This document shows positions 1 through 7,140 of a stretch of 64,000 nt of DNA, piece by piece. The position numbers were made by a program, and so were the translations under genes. The stretch comes from WVYX01 sp039586815 (GTDB lineage: Bacteria; Gemmatimonadota; Gemmatimonadetes; Gemmatimonadales; GWC2-71-9). The notes under the pieces were generated by a model. It was not told the origin of the DNA. It made no database searches and worked only from the letters and a program-made list of their open reading frames with translations. Within the stretch, counting starts at the first letter, position 1; each line of letters opens with the position of its first letter. Where the stretch lies: the NCBI GenBank assembly GCA_039586815.1, contig JBDHJR010000006.1, positions 45,750 through 109,749 on the forward strand. The letters are read 5' to 3'.

Positions 1-8
1 TGCGCAAA

Positions 9-39
9 GACCCGCCGCGCGTGAGGCGCTCGGCGGGTC
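9..39 (-). terminator. Rho-independent-type terminator
   Basis: A 9-bp inverted repeat (GACCCGCCG at 9-17, CGGCGGGTC at 31-39) encloses a 13-nt loop. Read on the minus strand it is followed by TTTGCG. It lies 57 bases past the stop of the minus-strand gene at 97 and probably ends the two-gene SH3 operon. The T-run is short, so termination strength is uncertain. Confidence 0.55.
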
Positions 40-96
40 CAACTCGTGCCAGTTACCTGTTCCATGAAGGAAGTTACGCGCTCCCGGGCGCGCAGG

Positions 97-456
97 TCAA
101 GCGTCCGTCTCGCCACCTCCCTCATCCTCATCGGACGCCGCTTCACCCTCCGGCTTCTTAGGCGCCTCGGGCGTCAGCTCGTCGGCCACGACCCGTCCGG
201 CAGCGGCCAATCCCTCGATGACGCTGCTGGCGGCGTCCACCACCTGGGCCGTGCCCTTGGCCGCCACCTCTGACAGTCGGACGCTGCCGATCTTGTCCTC
301 TATTCCCTCGGCGATGCGCTGCACGGCGGAAGGAGACCGCCGGCTGAGATTGTAGCGCGAGTCGAGGAACTCCATGTAGTCGAGCAACTGCCGGCCGATC
401 TCGTCGGGGAGGTCGTCCAGCTTCCGCGTGATCTTCGACTTCAGATTCTCGTTCAT
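97..456 (-). CDS. small acidic-tailed protein, unknown function
   Basis: A 119-residue soluble protein that I do not recognise with certainty. The first 40 residues (MNENLKSKITRK, then LPDEIGRQLLDYMEFLD) resemble short helical segments of DUF2281-type proteins. The middle is an alanine-rich helix and the tail is strongly acidic (EDEGGGE). The ATG at 456 is chosen because a GAGG ribosome site lies 8 bases upstream and because an in-frame upstream extension would run back into the preceding gene. It begins 10 bases after the stop of the SH3-repeat gene, so the two are probably co-transcribed. No catalytic motif is visible; a scaffold or envelope-associated role would be a guess. Confidence 0.6.
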   Translation of the reverse strand: MNENLKSKITRKLDDLPDEIGRQLLDYMEFLDSRYNLSRRSPSAVQRIAEGIEDKIGSVRLSEVAAKGTAQVVDAASSVIEGLAAAGRVVADELTPEAPKKPEGEAASDEDEGGGETDA

Positions 457-466
457 GACTGCGACC

Positions 467-1501
467 TCATTGCCTTCTCTGTGCCATGTCCACCAGGTCG
501 AGGACGGGGTTCCCCAGGTACTGGGACCGCGCCGTGCGAACCCTTCCAATGATCACCAGCTCTGTGAGCGGCTCCAGCCGCTCTACCGCGATCAGCTGCT
601 CGCTATCCAGCACGACGTACACGAAGCCGGCTTCAGGCAGCGGGCCCCGGGCCAGCATGTAACGCTGCCCCTCCGGGATTTCCCGCCGCAACTCATCGGC
701 ACGCTGGATCGCGATGTACTCGAGGGTCCACTGCACCAGCCTCCCCTCGAACTCCTCCGGCTGCGAGCGCACCTCGGCGCCGCTCACACCAACCAGCACA
801 CCCGGTGACGACGGGCGCAGGTCGCTCTCGCGAATCCAACCCTCGGCCTGAACCCGCACCCACTCACCCGAGCGGGCGATGATGCGCACCGAAGCGTCGG
901 CGCCCAGGGAGCCGGTCGGCGCGCCGTCGGGCGTCCGGTGCATCTCGGCCTCCCCCGCCGTGACCGCCCAGTCGAGCCCCACCGCGTCACTGTCTACCGG
1001 CGCTGCCGGTTGGGGGGCAGCGGTCGCCGGCTGGGCGCCCGCGCCGGCCCCGACCCGTTCGAGGGAGTTCCCCCACATCCATGCGCTGCGCCTCACGCGG
1101 ATCCAGCCCGGCTGCCGCTGGACTTCCTCGAGCAGGGCGCCCGATTCGAGACGCGCCACGATGCTCCCGTTGGGCGCCGCACGCAGGTTTTCGCCGCTGG
1201 CCGCCGCCACACGCAGGTCGTAGCCCTGCGAGTCGCTGGCCTCCGTGGAGCGGGCCCAGATCCACCCCTCGAGGGTCACCGCCACCCATTGGCCCCGCGA
1301 GCTGTCACCCTGCATCCGCACCCCGGCATTCACCGTGGCCAGCAGGGCCGCACGGCCCGAGGGCTCGCGGCGGAGGTTCTCCGTGCTTATGACTCGGAGG
1401 TCCTGCTGCGCGGCGAGCCGTGCGGTGCCCGGCCACGCCGCGAGGAAAAGCAGAACCCCGCAGGCTGGTAGTGCTCGAAGGACGTGGCTAGATTGCCTCA
1501 T
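467..1501 (-). CDS. secreted protein with three bacterial SH3-like repeats
   Basis: 344 residues with an N-terminal signal peptide (hydrophobic LPACGVLLFLAA, cleavage near AQQ at about residue 33). Three SH3b-type repeats follow, recognisable from the recurring pattern LR..P.G...A.L..G..........W..V...GW: roughly residues 35-85, 95-150 and 180-235. A linker rich in Ala, Pro and Gln separates the second and third. The last 110 residues form another domain (ELRREIPEG, YVVLDSEQ, ending VDMAQRRQ) that I cannot assign. SH3b repeats in exported bacterial proteins commonly bind peptidoglycan or other envelope polymers, so an envelope-associated role is inferred. The gene starts at a consensus-like divergent promoter and is followed 10 bases later by the small acidic-tailed gene. 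Confidence 0.75.
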   Translation of the reverse strand: MRQSSHVLRALPACGVLLFLAAWPGTARLAAQQDLRVISTENLRREPSGRAALLATVNAGVRMQGDSSRGQWVAVTLEGWIWARSTEASDSQGYDLRVAAASGENLRAAPNGSIVARLESGALLEEVQRQPGWIRVRRSAWMWGNSLERVGAGAGAQPATAAPQPAAPVDSDAVGLDWAVTAGEAEMHRTPDGAPTGSLGADASVRIIARSGEWVRVQAEGWIRESDLRPSSPGVLVGVSGAEVRSQPEEFEGRLVQWTLEYIAIQRADELRREIPEGQRYMLARGPLPEAGFVYVVLDSEQLIAVERLEPLTELVIIGRVRTARSQYLGNPVLDLVDMAQRRQ

Positions 1502-1517
1502 TCTCGTACCCGAGGGG

Positions 1518-1547
1518 ATTGTAGGAAGAACCCCGGTCCCGTATCAA
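1518..1547. promoter_or_regulatory. overlapping divergent sigma70-type promoters
   Basis: In the 63-bp gap between two divergent genes the same bases can be read as promoters in both directions. On the minus strand TTGATA (1547-1542), 18-bp spacer, TACAAT (1523-1518) points to the SH3 gene at 1501. On the plus strand TTGTAG (1519-1524), 17-bp spacer, TATCAA (1542-1547) points to the barrel gene at 1565. The minus-strand match to consensus is clearly better. Predicted leaders are only about 10 bases each way. Confidence 0.5.
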
Positions 1548-1564
1548 TTTACATCGGGAGCAAT

Positions 1565-2275
1565 ATGAGACACCTAATCGGGGCGGCAACGGCCGCCCTG
1601 CTCGTCCTCTGGCCGGGAACGGGCGCAGCCCAGGTAGGGCACGACCCGGCCTCTTCACCCTACCGCGACATTTTCGGGAAGTGGACGCTCGGGGTGGAGG
1701 GAGGGTACGCCAGCGGCTCGGGCGGGAGCGCCGGTGTGGGACCGACCGACGGCCCGTTCGGCGGCCTGCGGTTGGACATGCACCTGACGGGACCCGGAAA
1801 CGCCGGGTTCGAGTTGCTCTACGCCAGCCTGGACCGCCTGATAATAGATCCCGCCCTGCCCCCGGACGAGCGCGAGCTGGGGACTGAGAAGCAGTCGATC
1901 ATATACCTCATGGCCGGAATGGGCCTCCACTTCACGGGCCGCAAGACGTGGCACCGCCTGGAGCCGTTCATTGGGGCGTCCATCGGTCTGGCGTTCGGCG
2001 GCGAGGTTCAGGGTGACTCCACCGTGTTCGACCCGTTCGAGTTCAACACTAAGTTCGTGGTTGCACCCTGGGCCGGCGTTCGCCTGCACTTGTCGAGGCG
2101 ACTCTCCCTGCGCATCGAAGCGCGCGACATGATCTGGCAGCTCAGCTACCCCAACTCGTTCTTCGAGCCGCCCGAAGCGGGCGGTCCGCCGGTGCTCAAT
2201 CCGCTCGTCCAGGGCACCACCGAGTGGACGCACAACTTCTGGTTCATCGGCGTGCTGGGGTACACCATCTCCTAA
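1565..2275 (+). CDS. outer-membrane beta-barrel protein
   Basis: 236 residues with a signal peptide (MRHLIGAATAALLVLWPG, cleavage after GAAQ near residue 22). The mature part alternates hydrophobic and polar residues as in an eight-stranded OmpA/OmpW-like barrel: WTLGVEGGYASG, GGLRLDMHLTG, GFELLYASL, FVVAPWAGVRLHL, LSLRIEARD, and an aromatic end (WFIGVLGYTIS). The ATG at 1565 has GGGAG seven bases upstream; the frame is open further upstream but lacks such a site. The ABC permease gene starts six bases after its stop, so it is probably the first gene of the tungstate/molybdenum cofactor operon. Whether the barrel has a transport role is unknown; no plug or receptor domain is visible. Confidence 0.75.
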   Translation: MRHLIGAATAALLVLWPGTGAAQVGHDPASSPYRDIFGKWTLGVEGGYASGSGGSAGVGPTDGPFGGLRLDMHLTGPGNAGFELLYASLDRLIIDPALPPDERELGTEKQSIIYLMAGMGLHFTGRKTWHRLEPFIGASIGLAFGGEVQGDSTVFDPFEFNTKFVVAPWAGVRLHLSRRLSLRIEARDMIWQLSYPNSFFEPPEAGGPPVLNPLVQGTTEWTHNFWFIGVLGYTIS

Positions 2276-2281
2276 CAGCTC

Positions 2282-2977
2282 TTGGACTTCTTCGCGGACG
2301 GCCTGCGGCGCGGCGTCGAGCTCATCCTGGGCGGTGACGCCGAAGTCTTCGACATCACCCTCCTCTCCATCAGGGTTGCGCTGATCTCGACCATCCTTGC
2401 CTGCGGCGTGGGAGTGCCCGCGGGCTTCCTCGTGGGCACGACGCGGTTCTGGGGCAGGCGCGCCGCAATCACTGTACTGAACACGATGCTCGCGTTTCCC
2501 ACTGTGGTCGTGGGCGTGCTCGTCTGGGGGCTGTTGGCGCGAAGCGGTCCCTTCGGCGGCGCGGGACTGCTCTACACGTGGTGGGCCATCGTCATCGCCG
2601 AGGTCGTGCTGGCGGCTCCGATTGCCGCCGCCCTGACCGCTGCCGCGGTTCAAGGGATCGACCCGCGGGTGCGACGTACCGCGCTCACACTCGGCGCGAG
2701 TCCGTGGCATGCCCACCTCGCGGTGGCCCGGGCTGCACGCTATGCACTGGCCACTGCCGTGGTCGTGGCGTTCGGCCGCGTCCTGGCCGAGGTGGGAGCG
2801 GCCATGATCGTGGGTGGGAACATCCGCCACTACAGCCGGACTCTCACGACCGCCGTGGCCCTGGCCACGTCGCAGGGTGACTTCGCCCTGGCCATGGCGC
2901 TCGGACTGGTGCTGCTGGCACTGGCGCTCACCGTGAACGTGTTGCTGCAACTGTTTCAGGGACGGGGCGATGCTTGA
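2282..2977 (+). CDS. tupB: tungstate/molybdate-type ABC transporter permease (TupB-like)
   Basis: 231-residue inner-membrane protein with about five or six transmembrane segments and the binding-protein-dependent transport signature around residues 150-190 (LTLGASPWHAHLAVA, EVGAAMIVGGN), as in TupB/WtpB/ModB permeases. It would form the translocation channel for tungstate or molybdate. The TTG start at 2282 lies six bases after the barrel gene and has no clear ribosome site, so it probably relies on coupling. It overlaps the ATPase gene by 8 bp. No periplasmic binding-protein gene (tupA/modA) is present nearby, so the substrate is inferred from the TOBE-containing ATPase and the cofactor genes downstream. 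Confidence 0.8.
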   Translation: MDFFADGLRRGVELILGGDAEVFDITLLSIRVALISTILACGVGVPAGFLVGTTRFWGRRAAITVLNTMLAFPTVVVGVLVWGLLARSGPFGGAGLLYTWWAIVIAEVVLAAPIAAALTAAAVQGIDPRVRRTALTLGASPWHAHLAVARAARYALATAVVVAFGRVLAEVGAAMIVGGNIRHYSRTLTTAVALATSQGDFALAMALGLVLLALALTVNVLLQLFQGRGDA

Positions 2978-3965
2978 GGCACTGGGCATCGAGCACGGGT
3001 ACGCCGGGCGCACTGTCCTCACCGTCGAGGCGTTGGAGCTGGAGCGCGGGACGGCAACCGCCCTCGTCGGGCCCAACGGATCGGGAAAGAGCACGCTGCT
3101 GCGGCTGCTCGCGTTCCTCGAGCGCCCGCGAGTGGGCGCCATCATGCTGGACGGGAGTCTCGTCGTAGGACGACGCGAGCGGCAGGCGGCCCGGCGCCGG
3201 ATCACCATGGTGGAACAGCACCCCTACCTGTTCTCGGGCAGCGTACGGCGGAATCTGCTGTACGCCCTCGCGCTGCACGGTGAGCGTGGCGAAGCGGCGG
3301 CGCGCCGTGCGGGAGCCGCACTCGAGCGGCTGCAGGTGTCGCACCTGGCGGAGCGCCCCGCTCGCGATCTGAGCGCGGGAGAGGCACAACGAGTGGCGGT
3401 GGCGCGAGCGCTGAGTCTCGAGCCGTCGGTGCTGCTGCTGGACGAGCCGGCCGGAGTCACCGACAGGGCGGCGACCGCGCAGCTGTACCGAGTGCTCGAG
3501 GAGGAGCGGATGAGCGGCACCACGCTGTGCTTCGCGTCGCATCAACTGGAGGACGCCTACCGCTGGTCGGACCGTCTCATCGCACTGGCCGAGGGACAGG
3601 CCAGCCGGGTGACGCCCGAGAACCTGTTCCGCGCCGACGTCCCCGGCGGCAGCGGACCGAAAACGGTGCTCGCGGGCCCGCTCGAAGTGCAGGTTGTGAC
3701 CGACAAGGCCGGCCCCTCGACGATCGCCATCCCGGCCGACGAAATCCTGGTGAGTCGTGAGCCGCTGCACTCCAGTGCGCGCAACGAGTTTCGCGGCAAG
3801 GTCAAGCGAATCGCAGACGATGGGCGCGGGGGTGTCACGCTCATGGTAGACGTGGGCGTGGATCTCGCCGCGCGCGTTACGCCTCGAGCCCTGGAGGAAC
3901 TCGGCATCGGACTCGGCGACGAGGTGGTGCTCGCCGTCAAGGCGCTGGCCGTGCAGGTCTTCTGA
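2970..3965 (+). CDS. tupC: ABC transporter ATP-binding protein with TOBE domain
   Basis: 331 residues. The nucleotide-binding domain (about 1-215) has Walker A GPNGSGKST, signature LSAGEAQRVAVARAL, Walker B VLLLDEPAG and switch His in FASHQLED. The last 65 residues (NEFRGKVKRIADDG through AVKALAVQVF) form a TOBE/MOP-type domain, which in ModC/TupC/WtpC ATPases binds molybdate or tungstate and can sense intracellular oxyanion. It overlaps the permease gene by 8 bp and precedes pterin and molybdenum-cofactor genes, so the operon likely couples oxyanion import to cofactor assembly. Tungstate versus molybdate cannot be decided from the sequence. Confidence 0.85.
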   Translation: MLEALGIEHGYAGRTVLTVEALELERGTATALVGPNGSGKSTLLRLLAFLERPRVGAIMLDGSLVVGRRERQAARRRITMVEQHPYLFSGSVRRNLLYALALHGERGEAAARRAGAALERLQVSHLAERPARDLSAGEAQRVAVARALSLEPSVLLLDEPAGVTDRAATAQLYRVLEEERMSGTTLCFASHQLEDAYRWSDRLIALAEGQASRVTPENLFRADVPGGSGPKTVLAGPLEVQVVTDKAGPSTIAIPADEILVSREPLHSSARNEFRGKVKRIADDGRGGVTLMVDVGVDLAARVTPRALEELGIGLGDEVVLAVKALAVQVF

Positions 3966-3985
3966 TTCATCACTACATTCCCGAC

Positions 3986-4402
3986 ATGCCTACCGTGCGC
4001 CTGACACGTGTCGTTGTCTTCAGCGCCGCGCACCGCTACTTCCGACCCGATTGGTCTCCGGAGCAGAACGCCGAAGTGTTCGGCGCCTGCGCCGAGGAGC
4101 ACGACCACCGCTACGAATGTCACGTGACGGTGGCGGGCCCCATGGACGAAGAGACGGCCATGATACTCCGGTTGGACGACCTCGACCGGGTGCTGGGCGA
4201 GGAGATCACCGAGCGGTTGGACCAGAAGAACATCAACCGCGACGTCCCGGACTTCGCCCCGGGGAAGCAACTTCCCACTTGCGAAGCACTGGCCGTTCAC
4301 CTGTGGGGGCGCCTTGAGCCGCGTCTTCCGGTGGGGGTCCGCCTGGAGCGCGTACGCGTGCAGGAGGATCCAAGCCTGTTCGCCGAGTACGACGGTGCGT
4401 AG
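3986..4402 (+). CDS. 6-pyruvoyl/6-carboxy-tetrahydropterin synthase family protein, divergent active site
   Basis: 138 residues of the PTPS/QueD fold. The zinc ligands are retained: His in FSAAH and both His of HDH, which replaces the usual HGH. The catalytic Cys is present in GACAEEHDHRY, and the C-terminal Glu in VQEDPSLFAEY. The usual LDHxxLN motif reads LDQKNIN, so the His of the catalytic Cys-Asp-His relay is Gln. QueD makes the 7-deazaguanine precursor 6-carboxytetrahydropterin; PTPS and PTPS-III make biopterin or folate intermediates. The gene is 20 bases after the TOBE ATPase and overlaps mobA by 8 bp, an unusual setting for QueD. Fold assignment is firm; substrate and activity are open. 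Confidence 0.75.
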   Translation: MPTVRLTRVVVFSAAHRYFRPDWSPEQNAEVFGACAEEHDHRYECHVTVAGPMDEETAMILRLDDLDRVLGEEITERLDQKNINRDVPDFAPGKQLPTCEALAVHLWGRLEPRLPVGVRLERVRVQEDPSLFAEYDGA

Positions 4403-5006
4403 CGCAGTGCTGGCGGGCGGGGCTGCCAGCCGCTTCGGCGGCCGCCCCAAGGGACTGGAGCTGGTGGGAGGGGAGCGGCTGCTGGACCGAGTGGTGCAAA
4501 CCGTGCGCGCGGCGACCGGGACCGATCCCCTGCTCGTCGCCAACGATCCCGACGCGAGCCAGTGGTACCCTGGACTCGAGGTGACGGCCGACCTCATTCC
4601 CAACTGCGGCTCCCTCGGGGGGATCTACACCGCCGTCGCTGCCGGCGAGGGACCAGTTCTGGTTGTGGCGTGGGACATGCCGTTCGTCACGGCCGAGCTG
4701 CTGCGCGCGCTCGTCGGGGGCTGGGAGGGCAACGATGCGTTCCTGCCCGAGAGCCGGGGACCCCTGGGCGTCGAGCCGTTGTGCGCCGTGTACGGACCCG
4801 CCTGCAAGGAACCCATCAAGCAGAGTATGGACGTGGAAGATCTCCGAACCACGGCGTTCCACACCGCCGTGCGCGTCGGCTCACTCCCGGTCGATCAGGT
4901 CGCGACATTGGGCGACCCCGAAACGCTGTTCTTCAACGTCAACGATCCCGATCAGCTCCAGGCGGCCGAGTCCATGTGGCGCAAGCAGCAGGCCTCGGCT
5001 CGATAG
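4395..5006 (+). CDS. mobA: molybdenum cofactor guanylyltransferase
   Basis: 203 residues from the GTG at 4395, which overlaps the preceding stop by 8 bp. The start places the nucleotide-binding motif RSAVLAGGAASRFGGRPKG at the N terminus, as in MobA; longer in-frame starts would lie inside the upstream gene. Also visible are the AWDMPFV metal-binding segment (about residue 92) and the FFNVNDPDQL motif near the C terminus. MobA transfers GMP from GTP to Mo-molybdopterin to form the bis-MGD precursor in the cytoplasm. The gene sits between the pterin synthase homologue and moeA, which supports the assignment. Confidence 0.85.
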   Translation: MRSAVLAGGAASRFGGRPKGLELVGGERLLDRVVQTVRAATGTDPLLVANDPDASQWYPGLEVTADLIPNCGSLGGIYTAVAAGEGPVLVVAWDMPFVTAELLRALVGGWEGNDAFLPESRGPLGVEPLCAVYGPACKEPIKQSMDVEDLRTTAFHTAVRVGSLPVDQVATLGDPETLFFNVNDPDQLQAAESMWRKQQASAR

Positions 5007-5022
5007 CGCGGCGCCATCTTCC

Positions 5023-6276
5023 ATGAATGCAGCCCCACACACTCGCCTGACCCCGTCCGAGGCTTCGCGCGCCGTCATGGCCGAGATCGAGCCGCTGGAG
5101 CATGAGCAGGTGGCCCTGGGGGACTCGCTGGGGCGGGTGTTGGCAGCAGATGTCACCAGCCCGGTAGATCTGCCGCCATGGGACAACTCGGCCATGGACG
5201 GATACGCGGTGCGCGCCGCGGACCTGAGCGCGGGAGCGGAGTTGCGGATAGTCGAGACCGTACCCGCCGGGGGCTCTCCGACGCGGAAATTGGGGCCGGG
5301 TGAGTGCGCCCGCATCTTCACCGGCGCACCGGTGCCGCAGGGCGCCGATTCGGTCATTCGCCAGGAACACACGACCGCACTGGAAGGCGACCGGGTGCGC
5401 GTAGACGACGCGCACGACGCTGGGCGCAACGTGAGGCCGCGCGCAGAGGACATGGCGGCGGGCAGCGTGGCGCTCGAGGCGGGGACCGAGATTGGACCGG
5501 CCCAAATGGCGCTACTCGCCTCGATGGCCAACTTCACGGTCGAGGTGCACCGCAGGCCCACCGTGGCGATCCTCTCAACCGGTGACGAGGTCGCCGACGA
5601 GGACGAACGCGAGGAGATCCTGAGCGGCCGCAAGATCGCATCCTCGAATACCTATGGGATGGCTGCAGCGGCCATCGCGGCGGGGGCTGACGCGCTCAGC
5701 CTGGGCATCGCACGCGACGACCCGACGGAGATACGCGACCGACTGGAACTCGCGCACACCGCCGATCTGCTGGTGACCTCGGGCGGCATGAGCGTGGGAG
5801 AGCACGACCACCTGCGCGCGATCCTGGAGGAGTCGGGTGACGCGATGCGCTTCTGGCGCCTGCGCTCCAGGCCGGGGGCGCCGGTGGGTTTCGGCGTGCT
5901 GGAGAGCTTGCCGTGGCTCGGGCTCCCGGGAAACCCGGTGAGCGCCATGGTCACGTTCGAGCTGTTCGCGCGACCGGCGATTCGCAAGCTACTGGGACAC
6001 CGCGAGCCGTTTCGGCGCGCAGTACCGGTGGTGATGGGCGAGCAGATCGAGACGCCGGCCCGGCTCACGCACTTCCTGCGCGTCACGCTTTCGCAGGAGG
6101 GGGACGCGCTCGTTGCGCGCCTCACCGGACCTCAGGGATCGGGGTTGCTGTCGTCGATGGCGAAGGCGCAGGCGCTGCTGATCGTGCCGGAGGAGGTGGA
6201 CGAGGCGGCTCCGGGTGAGGCACTCCGGGCGATCCGGCTGGACGAGGTGGCGCACCAGGAGCAGGCGCCCTTCTGA
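5023..6276 (+). CDS. moeA: molybdopterin molybdenumtransferase
   Basis: 417 residues, normal for MoeA. Domains in order: N-terminal MoeA domain with PPWDNSAMDGYAVRA (about 44-58) and FTGAPVPQGADSVI; central MoCF-binding domain (about 175-320) with ILSTGDEV, TSGGMSVGEHD and LPGNPVSAMV; C-terminal beta domain. MoeA inserts molybdate into adenylylated molybdopterin. The ATG at 5023 lies 16 bases after the mobA stop and matches the family N terminus; the open frame upstream is only a shadow of mobA. It is the last gene of the uptake/cofactor operon. The moaA, moaC, moaD, moaE and mogA genes are not in this window. Confidence 0.9.
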   Translation: MNAAPHTRLTPSEASRAVMAEIEPLEHEQVALGDSLGRVLAADVTSPVDLPPWDNSAMDGYAVRAADLSAGAELRIVETVPAGGSPTRKLGPGECARIFTGAPVPQGADSVIRQEHTTALEGDRVRVDDAHDAGRNVRPRAEDMAAGSVALEAGTEIGPAQMALLASMANFTVEVHRRPTVAILSTGDEVADEDEREEILSGRKIASSNTYGMAAAAIAAGADALSLGIARDDPTEIRDRLELAHTADLLVTSGGMSVGEHDHLRAILEESGDAMRFWRLRSRPGAPVGFGVLESLPWLGLPGNPVSAMVTFELFARPAIRKLLGHREPFRRAVPVVMGEQIETPARLTHFLRVTLSQEGDALVARLTGPQGSGLLSSMAKAQALLIVPEEVDEAAPGEALRAIRLDEVAHQEQAPF

Positions 6277-6340
6277 GGGCACACCGCCAGTTGCGGAACT
6301 AGGGCACCACCACGTCTGTATACCCAGTGGGAGGAGTGGA

Positions 6341-7123
6341 ATGGGACCCTCAAGATCCGGCGTATCTAGACGCGATTTCCTCAAGACCGGCCTGGCCGCT
6401 CTGGCCACTCCGGTGCTGGCCGGTTGCAAAATCGAACCCCTGGGGAATCCGGATGCCGGCCCGGTAGCGGACCCCAAGCTCACGGCCCAGCCGGGAGAGC
6501 CGTCCTTCACCCCCACCATAGGCCTCAGCTCCATGGGCACCGGGCGAGTGGGCAGCGCCGTCATGTACGTGCCGGCGAGCTACTCCCCCGACACACCCGC
6601 CCCGCTGTTCGTCGGGCTCCACGGCGCCGGCGGTAGTGGGAGCGACTGGGTCAGCTACCATGCGCGCGCCGAGGAACGCGGCATGGTGTTCGTGGCTCCC
6701 GACTCGGTCTCCCACACCTGGGATCTGGTGGCCGGCAACTTCGGCCCGGACGTCCGTTTCCTCGATCGCGCGCTGCACCACACCTTCGAGCGCTGCCTCA
6801 TCGACCCAGCCAGGATAGCGATCGGGGGATTCTCCGACGGAGCGTCGTATGCACTCTCGATGGGGGCCATCAACGGCGACCTGTTCAGCCACCTCGTAGG
6901 CTACTCGCCCGGGTTCTGGAGGGCCCCCGAGCGAGTAGGGCTGCCGCAGGTCTACATCTCCCACGGCACGGAGGATACGATCCTCCCCGTCGGCCTGAGT
7001 CGCGACACCATCGTGCCTACCATGCGCGACAGAGGCTACGACGTCACGTACCAGGAGTTCGAAGGGGGCCATCAGGTGCCCGCGGAGGTCTCCGAGGGAG
7101 CACTCGATTGGTTCCTGCAGTGA
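6341..7123 (+). CDS. Tat-exported lipoprotein esterase (alpha/beta hydrolase)
   Basis: 260 residues. The N terminus has a twin-arginine signal (SRRDFLK) followed by a hydrophobic stretch and a lipobox LAGC, so it is probably a Tat-exported lipoprotein. The catalytic domain resembles LpqC/feruloyl-esterase or PHB-depolymerase-type hydrolases: oxyanion region GLHGAGGSGSDW, nucleophile GFSDGAS (about residue 167), acid Asp in HGTEDTILP and His in EGGHQVP. The ATG at 6341 has GGGAGGAG just upstream. Its start is 64 bases after moeA, so it may or may not belong to that operon. Substrate is not predictable. Confidence 0.8.
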   Translation: MGPSRSGVSRRDFLKTGLAALATPVLAGCKIEPLGNPDAGPVADPKLTAQPGEPSFTPTIGLSSMGTGRVGSAVMYVPASYSPDTPAPLFVGLHGAGGSGSDWVSYHARAEERGMVFVAPDSVSHTWDLVAGNFGPDVRFLDRALHHTFERCLIDPARIAIGGFSDGASYALSMGAINGDLFSHLVGYSPGFWRAPERVGLPQVYISHGTEDTILPVGLSRDTIVPTMRDRGYDVTYQEFEGGHQVPAEVSEGALDWFLQ

Positions 7124-7140
7124 GCTGAGCGCGCCGCGGT

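Noticed and set aside
1655..3208. 517-codon open frame on the minus strand
   Set aside because: It lies antisense to the barrel, permease and ATPase genes and is rich in Arg, Gln, His, Gly and Pro. It is a high-G+C shadow frame with no family signature.
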